In this document: positions 50,501 to 63,027 of the stretch, in pieces
Layout of the letters: every line of letters starts with the position of its first letter
How positions within the stretch are numbered: position 1 is the first letter of the stretch
Source of the DNA: Gymnothorax reevesii
Taxonomy: Eukaryota; Chordata; Actinopteri; Anguilliformes; Muraenidae
Assembly: GCA_029721435.1 (NCBI GenBank)
Contig: CM056587.1
Location: 20,158,667-20,222,666, forward strand
Direction of reading: 5' to 3'
DNA length: 64,000 nt
The notes under the pieces: model-generated
Database searches by the model: none
What the model saw: the letters and a program-made list of their open reading frames with translations, nothing else
Told to the model about the DNA's origin: nothing
Program-made: the position numbers and the translations under genes

Positions 50501-51241
50501 GAGCTGAGAGCGGTAGACAGGAGATCCCTGGTAATCAATAAGAACTTGTGCTTTTTTGCAAAGCAGGGTGGGATAAATTCTGATGTCCAGATGTGCAGTT
50601 CGAACCTTAGTTAAATACAGACTTATTCACAGGGACTTGTTGTAGTAGTAAATACAAACAGTGCCCTAATAAAGTACTTACTGGTGAATCACTTGGTTTA
50701 ATTTTTTTTTTCATTTTTTCCCCCTGATAGCTAGCTATTTGTTTATTCCTCTTGATTTTTTTTGGAAGTTATGAAGTCACAATTAAGAGATGGGAAAAGT
50801 TAGGCATGTTGGTAACATCTGCTTTGAAATATAAACCCCGTAATTTCAAAATTGAATGGAGTTTATTATTTTATTTTATTGGTCCTCTGAATAATGGTTA
50901 CACAGCCACGTCACGTTCAGTTTCTATCCATTTACTCGATATCACTTACTTTAATTTGTGGTTTTCTCTTTAGGGCTTTATTTCTCTTCATTGATAGGCA
51001 TCTGAAAGTTTTTCTTGATGAAAAGCTGAAAAAGAAAATGATAGTCTATGACTGTACAATACAGTCCTGGAACGGAGAGTTTGATTTTGACAGCAATGTC
51101 AACTTGAATTAATGTTCTTGTGTCATAAATGTATGATTGTGGCATCCCGGTAACACGATGGTAACATTAAGACATAATTAGTATTTTCCTATAGATGTGT
51201 TTGCCCTGATCATGATTTCCAAGACAACAAAATGTCATATA

Positions 51242-52699
51242 CAGTGCCGTGAAAAAGTATTTGCCCTCTCCCTGATTTCTTTTTCATTTGCATATTTTTC
51301 CACACTTAAATGTTTCAGATCATCAAACAAATTTTAATATTAGACAAAGATAATCTGAGTAAATACAAAATTCAGTTCTTACATGATGATTTCATGTATT
51401 AAGGGGAAAAAGCTATCCAAACCTACCTGGCCCATTGTGAAAAAGAAAATGCCCCCCCCCCATCTTAAATCGTGAATGAACTGTGATAAACCACATTTTT
51501 TAAACATGTCATGCCGCGAACTAAAGAAATTCAAGAACAGATGAGAAACAAAAAATTGACACCTATCAGTTTGGAAAGGGTTGCAAAGCCATTTCTAATC
51601 TAATCTCCACAAATGGAGAAAAACAGTGGTGAACCTTCCCAGGAGCAACCAGCCTGCCAAAGTTCCTCCAAGAGCACATTGACGACTCATCTAGGAGGTC
51701 AAAAAAGAACCCAGAACAACATCTAAAGAACTGCAGGCCTCACTTGCCTCAGTTAAAATTACTGTTCATGATTGAACAATAAGGATGAGACTGGGCAAAA
51801 ATGACATCCATGGGAGAGTTCCAAGTTAAAATCCACTGCTGACCAAAAAGAACACAAAGCCTTGTCTCACATTTGCTAAAATAGATCTTGATGATCCCCA
51901 AGACTCTTAGAAAAATATTCTGTAGACTGACGAGACAAAAGTTGAACTTTCTGGAAGGTGTTCATCCTGTTACATCAGGTGTAAAACTAACACAGCATTT
52001 CATAAAAAGAACATGCCTAAAGTCAAACATGGTGGTGGTAGTATGATATTTTGGGGCTGCTTTACTGCTTCAGGACCTGGACGACTTGCTGTAATTGATG
52101 GAACTATGAATTCTGCTCTCAACCAGAAAATCCTGAAGGAGAATGCCCAACCATCAGTTGGTGACTTCAAGCTTAGGCGCACTTGGATTATGCTGCAGGA
52201 CAATGATCCAAAACACACTAGCAAGTCCACCTGTGAATGGCTTAATAAAAACAAAATGAAGATTTTGGAGTTGTCTAGTCAAAGTCTATACTAAATTCCG
52301 CTTGAGATGCAGTGGCATGACCGTGACATGCTTGAATACCCTTCAATGTGGCTGAATTAAAACAATTCTGCAAAGACGAGTGGGCTAAAATTCTTCCACA
52401 GCGATGTGAAAGACTCATTGCCGGTTATCGCAAACGTTTGATTGCAGTTGTCGCTGAGGGTGGCTCAACCAGTTATTAGGATGCAGGGGGAAATTACTTT
52501 TTCACATAGGGCCAGGTAGGTCTGGATAGCTTTTTCCCCTTAATAAATTAAATCATCATTTAAAAACTGCATTTTGTATTTACTCGGGTTGTCTTTGTCT
52601 AATAATAAAATTTGTTTGATGGCCTGAAACATTTAAGTGCGACAAATATGCAAAAAAATAAGAAATCAGGAAGGGGGCAAATACTTTTTCAGGGCATTG
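51242..52699 (+). mobile_element. Near-complete but inactive Tc1-like transposon, 1458 bp
   Basis: The left end CAGTGCCGTGAAAAAGTATT and the right end (reverse complement CAATGCCCTGAAAAAGTATT) form long inverted repeats, flanked by TA at 51240-51241 and 52700-52701. The internal frame at 52013-52294 reads GGGSMIFWGCFTASGPGRLA and LQDNDPKHTSKST, the Tc1 DDE core including the second Asp (QDND). The upstream DNA-binding part and the final SPDLNPIE block are broken by frameshifts and stops, so no transposase can be made. A truncated relative is at 29606-30512. Confidence 0.92.
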
Positions 52700-52739
52700 T
52701 AAATAGAAACATGAGGAAACACAACATACAGTTTTTAAA

Positions 52740-55020
52740 TGACCAAATCATTTATTGAAAGAAAAGGATTATCCAATGTACATACGGGTGACAAATTAAT
52801 TGAACAAAAATCATCATAAAGGGACTTAGTGAAGTGTTGGGCCCACACAAGCTGTCAAATCATCTTTAACATTCCTTAGCATAGAGTCAACAAGTGTAAA
52901 ACTTTACTGGAGGGATGGGGTACATGGCTTCCAAGAAATATTTCCTCATTTTGTGTTTTGATGATGGAGACAGAGGGTGCTGTCTAACACATTGTTCCAA
53001 AGTCTCCCGGATGAGTTCAGGTGGTTTGAGATCTGGTGACTGCGAAAGCAGTGACGCATGTTAAGGATTATTTTAACAGTCATAAAACCATTCAGTGACT
53101 CCTTGTGCCCTGTGGGGCTTGGAACATCGTCGATCTGGAAGAAACCACTCCCATTATAGGAGGAATGCTTCATCATGGGATATAAAGGTGATCACCCAGA
53201 AAAAAGCGAATTTGTGCGAATTGTTCGCACAAATTTGTTTCGCGTCCGGTGTGCGAGCAGCTTAACTCGGCAATGATTTGCTGTGACCCTTCTTTCTTTA
53301 AGGGTACGAGTGGACCCAAATCATGTCAGCAAAATTAACTGCACCTTCTGCATTTATTACACCTGTCTATGCTTTTATTCAGGTTTTTTCCCTTTAATTT
53401 GTCACTCATCTGTGATTGCAGCCTAAGGGCTCTAAATTCGTTGACCAGGCACAGGCACGGCGAATAGAGGGAGCGCCACGCCAACGGGGTGTATCTAGGC
53501 GTATTTTGCAATTTCGCGCCAGGTGCAGCTCAGCGCAAGTACTCCTCTGTCCCGCCTCTGTCCCTCCTGTAGGCGCAAATGGCAAAGAGGGAGGAGAGAA
53601 GGCCTAAGTGGGTTTAACACAGCGGAGTCAAATCTTCAGCAATCAAATGAGCTCCTCTGTTCACCTTTAAAATTGGAATAAAGAAGCCTCCGTCCTGTAT
53701 CTGCATGATGCGTGAATGTTGCATTTTACTTTGCTGCTTCAGGCATGTTTTCTGCTCCGCTTACGTCTATATTAAGCATTACAAATATGATTATTACCAT
53801 TAGCGAACTTGAAGGGAATTTCAAAACGAAACTACGTCAGATCATTCAAACTTATGAAGTTGGAATGAAATACTATGGTTGCTCATTCATTTCTTCTGCC
53901 TGCATCATTGGGAAGAGAAACGATGGATAGCGTGTTTCTATTATTTCACCCTGCAGCTGCTTAAAATTTGGGATTAACATGCATGGACAACAAGATTTAC
54001 ACATTTATTTTCAGTATGTGATCTTAACTCAGTATGAGATCATAGCAGTCAGGCTGTATTCCTTTCCCCCACTAAAAACGATAAAACCTAAGTGACAATG
54101 ATAGTATTAAGCCGCTTGCACACTGGAGGCGAAACTAATTTTTTGTGCAACAGATCACATTCAAAGTCAATGCAAAGACACGAATACTCGAGTGTATTCG
54201 CATCTTTGCATTGACTTGGAATGTATTCAGTCCTGTGTGAAAGCAGCTGAAGGGCACATACCCACATAGCCTACACGCGCACTCACGTGCCCACATGCAC
54301 ACATCTCTCTCTCTCTCCTTGGTCTGACATCAATATAGATACTATAATTTATGTGCTAATTCAGACAGTTGCATTAAATAGTGATTGCTGTTATTATTTA
54401 TTGCATTGAAACATGCCTGACATTCTGCAAACCTGCCTGTGAGGTTTCAGTGACGTCTTCGCTCTGTGCACCGGTCAGCCAAATTACCACTGCACAGAAA
54501 GTAAACAAGGCTGGAGCTGGTGAGCTCTTTGCACAATTTCGACGGGGCCTTTATCCGCGAAATTGCCACTGCGTCACAATGAATATGTGACACCTCCCCC
54601 TACTATGCCGCCACACCCATCTCGACGCACGTCCGTCTACCAAATTGCCAAAGTGGCAAAATAAACCAGTGAAGGATCCGGTCTCAAAACTGCCATTTAG
54701 AGAAACCATTATATATTTTTGATTTTCATCAAATGTAAAATTCTGCTTGGGTAACAAAAAGAGTTCTGCTTGGGTAACAACTTCTCATTTATAAACACGC
54801 AACGTTTTTGTAAAGATCCTAAAACTGTTCAAGCAAGATCACACTTGCTTGACAATGTCATTAGGATTTGCACCGAAGCATTGCGTGTTAATAAATGAGA
54901 AGCTGTGCACATAAAACTAGGCTCTGCTCATGCTTCACTCACAAGCTGCCGTAAGTGTTTTGGACACGCACGGGTCGCCTAATTTGGCAGCTCGCAGCCA
55001 AACTGCAGGGTCGCGGTGAA
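52740..55020. other. Gene-free stretch with MITE copies
   Basis: It holds a folded end of the GCTTTCACAC/GACGCGAAA palindrome family at 53205-53265 and a two-ended diverged copy at 54112-54250. The latter is flanked by TAA and TGA, possibly a decayed 3-bp duplication. A short (TC)n run lies at about 54302-54318. No gene was recognised. Confidence 0.5.
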
Positions 55021-55021
55021 C

Positions 55022-57830
55022 ATGGTTTGGTTTAGTTTAGTTTAGTTTATTTTGGTCCTTGATTTGACACAACACCTCATTGGGCCATAGAATCCACAAC
55101 TCAACACAAACAAATCAGCCAGACAAGGTCCAAGAAAAAAACAAACAACAACAACAAAAAGCAATCAGAATGAACGAATAAACAGATAGCTTAAGACAGC
55201 ACTCAACAAACATCCAAGACCGAAAAGGTGTAGGCTGAAGCATAGCTTATTACGCCTACACTTTTATAAACAGGTTGTATTACGCTCTGCAATCTAATAT
55301 TTCATTTATATGAACAGACAAAGGAAAACAACAAAACAAAAAATAAAGCTCATAATTCTAGTTTATATGAATTAATCATCCTGCTTTTAAAAATATTTAT
55401 ATGGTGTTCCGAGGATATTATGTTTTTGGTCCGACCGCTGCCGCCGCGCAGCCCTACTTGTTAACGCGATAACTTCAGTAATATTTAAATTAGAAATTTC
55501 ATGTTTTGCATATAAGTAAGTTTCATAAAGAGGAAGAACTGATTAGATTTTGGACAATTTACAATGTGTAGATCGGCCACCAGGGGCCAATAACTGAAAA
55601 AATCACTGTTTTTATCATATCTCTGGAAATATTTGTCCAATTGACCTCAAATCAAGTGCAAATGAAAGGTCATGACCTGAGAATGTGTCCCATGATGACA
55701 TTATACCTGTTTGGTCCAAAATTTTGACACAAGGTGGAGCTTTGTCACATAAAATTCACCATATTTGCCATATCTTTGGAACCATTTGTCCAATTGACAT
55801 GAAACTATGTGCAACTGCAAGGTCATGACCTTAAAACGTGTTACATGATGACATCATACCGGTATGTTTCAATATTTTTCCAGCAGGTGGCGCTTTGTGA
55901 TGGAAAATGACCATTTTAGCCATATCTTCTGAACTATTTGTCCGATTGACCTGAAATTAAGTTCAAATGAAAGTCTATTCAAGGTCTATTCAAGGATTGG
56001 GGAATTGGAGGATTGGGGGCGTTCGGGGATATATCCCAAGCCGTCGCCTCCGACGGCATAAGCCTAGTTTTAAATATATTTACACTACATATTTTTAGAT
56101 CATTTTAAAGAATATTCCATAAGTTGACTGCTGTTACAGTTGTACATCTTTATTTTATGTTGGTTCTAATTTTTGTCTTTGTGAACATACATATCCCTCT
56201 AAAGTTATAATAACTTTGTCTTATTTTGAACATTTTCTGAATACAGTCAGGCAGCATGTTGATATTGATTTTGAACATAAACTGTGCAATTTTAAAATCC
56301 GCCGGTTCTTTAAATTTAAGTACATATGTATTTATAAATAATTGGTTTGTTGGTTGCTTATAGTCTGCTTTGTTTATGATCCATATTGCTTTTTTTTTTT
56401 TGGAGTAAGAGGACTGGTTTTGTAATCATCTCATATGTATTTCCCAGCACTTCAACACAATAAGTTATATATGGTTTGATTAGAGATTGGTACAGGATTT
56501 TTAGTGAATTTGTTGTTAGGTTGTTTTTACATTTGCATAAAATTGCAATGGTTTAAGATATTTTGTTCTTTAGAAAGTTTATATGTGGCTTCCAGCACAG
56601 CTTGTGATCAATAACAACTCCGAGAAACTGTGGAAACTTCCACTTCCACATTATCTATGGTGATATGCACTCTTTGATTTATTGTACGATTTACAAAAAT
56701 AATTAGTTTTGCTTACATTTAAAGATGGCTTATTCACATAAAACCATTGTTTTATCTTTCTAAGATCTGTTTCCACTGTATTCAGAAGGTGCTTGAGATC
56801 TTTGTCAGAGCAGAAAAGGTTTGTATCATCCACAAATAGAACACAATTAAATTTACAGGAAACATAGCAAATATCGTTTATGTAGAGCATGAAGAGCATC
56901 AGGCCGATCCTTTTGGAACCCCACATGTAACCCTCCTCAATTCATACCGTTCATTATTTATTTGGACATATTGATATCTGTCATCCAAATAGTTTTTAAT
57001 CCATGAGTTGGCCACCCCTCTGTTACCATATCTAACAAGTGTCTTTAATAACAAAGTGTGATCAATAGTATCAAAAGCCTTCTTTAAGTCAATAAATAGG
57101 CCAACTTTATATTCTTTATTTTTATTATTTTATCAATGAGTTCCATAACTGCCATTGTAGTTGAACGATTTGATCTGAAGCCATATTGTTGGTCACTCAA
57201 AAGGTGTTGCTTTTCTTAGAAGTCCTCCAATCTGTGTACAAAGAATTTTCAAGTATTTTTGAGAACTGAGGGAGCAGTGAAATTGGTCGGTAGATACAGA
57301 AGTTGTGCTTATTTCCATTTTTGAAGATGGGAATGACCTTTACCGTTTTCATTTTATTAGGAAATATTACAGTTTTAAATGATTGATTGCAAATATGAGT
57401 TTGTGGTTTGGCTATAGATAATATAAGGTTTTAAATTAGGCTCACATCAATATCGTTATAATCGGTTGACTTTTTGTTCTTAAATTTATTAACTATATCA
57501 ATTAATTCTCTCTCTTCCACCTTTGTTAAAAATATAGTATTTTGCTTAATATCAGTAATTTTTTCACTAACATCATCTTTATTAATCGGGCTAGCAATTT
57601 GTTTTGCCAAATTGCAGCCAACATTTATGAAATAATCATTGAATCCATTTACAATCTCCTTAAGTGTGCTTGCATTTTGTTGTTGGTTCACAAGAAAATA
57701 ATTTGGACAATCAAACTTTTTAGTACTTTTATTAATTTAATCATTTAGCTCTTTCCATGTCCCTTGTGCATTACTTTTATGTAGTTCCACTAGTTTATTA
57801 TAATAGTTCTTTTTATTATATCTCATAATT
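55022..57830 (-). mobile_element. Second LINE (L2/Rex1-like), degenerate
   Basis: Minus-strand reading: 57691-57431 gives KEIVNGFNDYFINVGCNLAK and NKFKNKKSTDYNDIDVSLI, the segment that usually precedes the RT. Positions 56926-56651 give an RT fragment with VLFVDDTNLFCSDKDLK, where FADD is VDD-type (FVDDT). The 3' end at 55022-55050 is a short (AACTA)n-like tail, typical of these elements. Stops and frameshifts are frequent. A tandem-repeat block at 55560-56075 interrupts the 3' part. Confidence 0.75.
55560..56075. repeat. About 152-bp tandem repeat, three degenerate units
   Basis: CATATCT followed by GGAA or TGAA and TTTGTCCAATTGAC recurs at 55616, 55769 and 55921, a period of 152-153 bp. 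Each unit also has a GGTCATGACC and a ATGATGACAT block and a ...GGTGG(A/C)GCTTTGT block. The right edge at about 56030-56075 (GTCGCCTCCGACGGC) is a short GC-rich hairpin. Confidence 0.75.
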
Positions 57831-58808
57831 TATTATAGTTTTTTTATTGATTTTCTGCTAGTTCTGCATTTCAAGAACTGCTAATACAATACATTTTTCT
57901 TTTACAAGCATTGGCAAGGCATTTAGTAATCCACGGGAGAAAGATTGGGAAAGAAAAATTGGCAAAGTCAGGTACAGGTTGCACGCCTCAACTTGCTCGA
58001 GGCGAGAGAAAAATTGTGCCATTAGCCTGTGGAAAGAGTATGTCTGACGCACATTATCAGTGCGTCTACAGTGAGCGTGAAGTGTGTGTGACTTGCATTT
58101 AAACAGTATTGTGTACCAGGACTACAGGCTACACTTGAGACAATTGTGATTAGCACGTGACAATACCCGGAGTCTAGACCCTCGTGTTCCATGTGGCTGG
58201 CGTACGCTGCAGGCACGCCGCACATCGGAGTTGAAAGTGAGATGTTCTGTCTTGGGGGCCGCACAAATACTAAGTTTGGAGTACTTGAGTAGTGCTTCTG
58301 AGGCACATCATTTGTGCGTCTTGCTGTCTCTGCAATGCCCCTATTAGCTGGGCTGCTGACTTGGTTGAGGCGTACAAAAGGAGTACAGGTCCCGTATGAA
58401 GTGTATGCCTTCTTGATTATTCCCAAGACCAGTAGAAATTGCATATGCAGGACCAAAAGTCTTCACAGCCAGTCTGCAACTTCTACGGCGCTTAACCTAC
58501 TGTCGCAAAAGTCTCAAACACCGTTTTAGCAATTTTTTTTTTTTTTTTTACCGTAGGCTGCCAGTAGTAGCACGTACAGTGGGTTGTGAGTGAAGCATAA
58601 GTATGTCAACTTGTTGTATGAAAACATGTTTTAGTATTTTTAGTAATTCTCTGGGATTAAATATCATACAATGTAAAGATCTTGTAGAACACTCTGGAGC
58701 AATTGAAACTTTTCAAAATAAAGCTAAAATAGAATTTAGCTTGGCAGATCATTACAGAATTTTGCTGATTTTCTAATCACATAACTTAGATGCTGTCCTA
58801 TTATTCAG

Positions 58809-58878
58809 CCCTACAATGGCAAAAGGCAGTAACTCCAATTGTCATGTATTGGAGTTACTGCCTTTTCCCATTGTAGGG
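58809..58878. other. Short near-perfect hairpin (31-bp stem, 8-nt loop)
   Basis: The left arm 58809-58839 and right arm 58848-58878 are reverse complements at 30 of 31 positions, around an 8-nt loop. The similarity ends sharply outside the stem. The size and shape resemble a microRNA precursor or a minimal inverted-repeat transposon. There is no evidence of transcription in the sequence. Confidence 0.85.
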
Positions 58879-59439
58879 TTGTATTGGCCAGCTTTAGATA
58901 GACCTTCCTGATACTTAGGGGAGGCAGGAAATATGAAGTTAGACCTTTGTGACATTGACCTTTACCAGCTATCCACCGCATGTATCAGGATATCAAATGC
59001 TCACAGCTGACCTTGTTAACCTTGACAACATTTGACCCATGTTACTCAGTTTTGGAAAAATATGTACATAGACATTAATTCTCAGCCGACGAAATGCTCC
59101 TTGGCTGCCATTTTTGGGTCACTTGACCAAATACTTGTCTTGTGATTGGTTTACCTACAGATGGACCCTGTTCATCCTTAACTTACATTTCCAGTTGGGA
59201 CGTAGACCAAAAAGTGCCATATAAACGATCTAGTCCATAATATAGCCACAATGAAGGTTTTAACATACACTTTGTGACATGTGGATTCCATTTTAAGTGA
59301 AAACTCATTTTTGATGAAAATTGCAAATAGACCAAATTCTCAGTTGAATAGCTGTAAATTAGCCTATCATGTCCTTGGTGAATTTTGGCCCACCCTCCCT
59401 TGCAGATTGCTATAATTCAGTAATATCAGAGAAGTTAGA

Positions 59440-60190
59440 ACTGCCTGTTTAAGGTCCTGCCACAGCATGTCACTATTGCTCTAGCCAGGACATTCCAAGT
59501 AGGCCTTTCCAAAAATGTTTTTTTTTTCAATTTCTTTTCAGTCATTAAGTAGTGAGCTTATTCTTTCACTTTGGGTCATTATCTTGCTTCATAATACAGT
59601 GGTGCTTGAGCTTCAGATAATGGACTGGTGCCCAGGATTTCCTGGTAAAGAGAAGAATTCATATTGTTTCCCTAAATTTTGGGCAGTTGCCCAGGCCCTG
59701 AAGCAACAAAGTACCCCCAAACCATCACACTATATAATCAGCACATTTTACTGTTACCATGTTTTTATTGCTGAATCCTGTGTCAGCTTTTCACTTGATA
59801 TAACAGTGCTCGTAACTTCCAGAATGTTCCTCGAAATACTATCTCAAAAGGCTTGGCGTCATCAACCATTTTTGTTTTTCCTCTCTTTGTTGGCCATTGC
59901 AAGATGTGCCTTTATGGTACTCCTGGTTAGCAGTGGTTTTGCCGTGCATTTGTCCCTTGAACACCATTTCTTACTGGGCTCTCTGTAATGGTGGAATCAT
60001 AAACTGTGACCACATCTGAGGTGAGACAGGTCTGAAGTTCTTTAGATATTGGTCTCTATCACTATCAGACTCCCTGGATGAGTCATCCAAGTGCTCTTTC
60101 AGGAATTTTGGGCCTCCCTTGGAAATATTCACCACTGTTCCATGTTGTCTCCATATGGAGAAGATGGCCCTCACTTTGAACCGACATTAA
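59440..60190 (-). pseudogene. Decayed Tc1-like transposon
   Basis: Minus-strand text reads as a mutated Tc1 transposase: a helix-turn-helix region near 60174-60000 (FSIWRQHGTV, then DDSSRES), a CIMKQDNDPK-like block near 59580-59610, and MLWQDLKQAVLTSL near 59450. Frameshifts separate the pieces and no clear terminal repeats were found. The open frame on the plus strand at 59515-59988 is antisense to it. Confidence 0.7.
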
Positions 60191-60870
60191 TCGAGCCTGG
60201 GAGTGTCTGTTCTTCTTTGACTTGATTATCAGTTAAATTCAATCAATTAATGCTTCTAAAAGTAACAGAATGCTAACGCACGTTACTCCAATAACAAGCC
60301 ATTTTCAACTCATCTAGTTTTAGGCAGTATTTTCTGTCTGTTGCTGTAGGTGGTGCTACTGATGAGAGCATAGCATTTGTGTGTGGGTATGGGGGTGCAG
60401 CGTGAGAAAGTGTTGAATGCTTAGAGTATTTTAGATCATCTGACAGGTACATTGCACAGGTTCACACACAAAGGAGGGTGAAAAGGGCCAGAGAGCAGGA
60501 ACAGACAAGCCCTCGGCGCTTGGAATGTAATCAGTGTTGCAACATTAACCCCTTGAACTCAAACTTTTCGCTTTAAATTTCCCATAAGAAGGTTCAAAGT
60601 CAGAAAAGCCTGTTTCGGTCAGGTCACTCACGTCAGATTTAATCATTTATTGCAGAACAACCTGGATTTGAGTTTGGGGGTGACTCTGTTCAAGTGATTC
60701 TCTGGAACAATCTGAGCAAGCATGACACAGACAGTTCCTGAGATAGCTAGCAGAGTCACATTCTAACAAATTCAAAATATGAACGGAATGGAATGAATTG
60801 GATTAATTTGCAGCAGCCAGCACGATGCATACCTTTTGAGTTCTGGAAATGTGTATGGCTTAATAAATTG

Positions 60871-61270
60871 ACAGAGGAACATTTGGAAAGACGCTCTTGA
60901 AGTAGCTTGATATGAAGGCAATATACTGTATGAGATATGAAACTGTGTCGCGACAAGCATGTCACATTTCCTAGAATTCAGGCAAGTATATGTGACCTTC
61001 TCCTCTGGGTGTAGGGAGCTCAGCGGCCAACTGAATACAGACAGAGGAACATTTGGCAAGACACTCCTAAGTGACTTGATACAAACGAAATATGCCATAT
61101 GACTCATGGAACTATGTCTGACAACAAGCATGTCACATTTACTTCGAATTCATGTAAGCGCGACCTTCTCCCCAGGTTACAGGTGAATCAGCAAGCATAC
61201 TGAATGCAAACAGAGGAACATCTGGCAAGACACCAATAGAGTGACTTGATACAAAGGAAATGCACTGTGT
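60871..61270. repeat. About 170-bp tandem repeat, 2.4 units
   Basis: ACAGAGGAACATTTGGAAAG or a close variant begins units at 60871, 61041 and 61210, a period of 169-170 bp. Within the units CAAGCATGTCACATTT and GACCTTCTCC recur at the same offset. Unit similarity is moderate, so this is an old array. Confidence 0.8.
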
Positions 61271-61279
61271 GTGCATACA

Positions 61280-62880
61280 AGTTTGCCTGAACTGAGTGAG
61301 ATTGCATGCAACTCAACTGAAAGTGCAGAAAAAACCCCAAAACTAATTAATGCCAGCTAGGCTCAAAAACTTTAGGCTCACAATTATGGCCCCTTGGAGC
61401 CAGAAAAGGCATGCGTTTGAATTTACTTAGACCATCTAAGGTGATTGACATTACTGCCCGACAGTTGGATTTCAAAGCAGGCGGGTGTGGCAATCGCAAA
61501 TGAAGCATATAGATGTTAGAGCAGAGAACAGCATAGCCCTAGGCTCAGGAAAAATAGATACATAAACACAAACTGAAATTAAAATGAAAAGAATTGGAGT
61601 AATTGAAGCAAACAAAATGAATGTGTAGTGGAAACTGATAGGGTATCAGGATGGTTTACCTGATGGGCAACATTGACAAAGATGGCACTAGCTTAGAGCG
61701 TAAGACATAAGCCATGGCATGTGGAGGTGAGGCTGGTACTACTAAGAATTAGCAATGCTTGTCTACAAGGGACGACTGAAATATACAACCATTTGTAGAT
61801 ACAAGCAAAATGTCTGCAACTGGTTAACTGCTAGGCAACGTGGTTGATGGAATTCCAGCACAGGTGACATTTAGCGGTTTACATTTCCAACGTCCTTAGG
61901 TACAACCTCCAGCTGACAACATATGAGGCTACCGAGCCTCATGCAGCGAACATTTCCAGCCGCGTGGCTGCATGCATGTTTATAAAATGGAGTATTTGCA
62001 TCCATTACCTCAATTTCCTGGATATTAAAGCTAAATGACACCTGCCAGGGGCGATGTTAAGACATTGATCGTAGCAAACATGCTTCAAGGCAGAGGATGT
62101 AAAATTTTAAGAGGACCCAACCTGCATAGTGCCAATTAATAAAAACATTTCAATGTGACCATGATTCGGACCAGTTATTAAAGCACGGCCACGCGCCCTG
62201 AAATACTTAGCAGAATGAGGCGACAGTTATCCGAATGAGGGCATTATAATCACGAGCGAATACAAGCCCCATCGCCAACCATATCGCTGCCTGAGATAGC
62301 CGCAGATTCGAAACTTCAAATAAGCAATCAATTTCCCTTTACATACATGCTGGAATGCAAACTCCAGAAGGTCAACATTAATGAAACGCAATAGATGACA
62401 TTGGAGTGTTCCAGTGATACTCATTATCCATTGCGCATGAATATTATGACAACTGCCTCCCGCGAAGGTGAAAAACCACAGCTTTAGTTTAGGAGAGGCC
62501 GGGGAAAAAAGCTTCTCGCCATGCCATACTGGTGATAAAGGTTTACCTTGGGAGTAATCAGCCACACAGAACCAAAGAAATTGTCATGCTGCTTAGAGAT
62601 GGGAAACATTTTTTTTTTAACTCAAGTACAAGGAGTGTAGGGGGCTTGACACTAGAGAAATTAAGGAACCCTGCCTTAGTTATAAAAACCAATTTGGTGG
62701 GAGGAGCTAAAGTTAAGTATGATTGGACTGAAACAGGCTAGTGACCGGTCCGACTTCCGTTCATTTTGTAAGACGGTGTCACATACATACAGTATTCTGT
62801 ATCTGCTGGTTACAGCGCTTCACTAATGCTACACTACACTTACATAGTATTTCGTTTTTTGTGGTATTATTTCAGCTTTT
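61280..62880. other. No recognisable feature
   Basis: Both strands were read. The open frames are short, and no protein family, terminal repeat or tandem array was recognised. Confidence 0.5.
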
Positions 62881-62887
62881 AACATGT

Positions 62888-63012
62888 TTTTGCCTCAGGT
62901 TACATGAGGTATGATCTAGTTGGTAAAGTGTTCCCTTGGTGCAGACAGCATGAGACTAAGCACAAGCAAGTGATGCAATGTAAAAAAAAAAAGAAAGAAA
63001 GAAAGAAAAACT
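62888..63012 (+). repeat. Possible tRNA-derived SINE with A-rich tail
   Basis: TGATCTAGTTGGTAAAGTG resembles a tRNA A box. About 70 bp later the sequence ends in A(10)GAAAGAAAGAAAG, an A-rich tail. No clear B box was found. Confidence 0.35.
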
Positions 63013-63027
63013 TTATCTGGCAGTTGC

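Noticed and set aside
59515..59988. A 157-codon plus-strand open frame with hydrophobic stretches
   Set aside because: It is antisense to a decayed Tc1 transposase. The hydrophobicity comes from reading A-rich coding text backwards.
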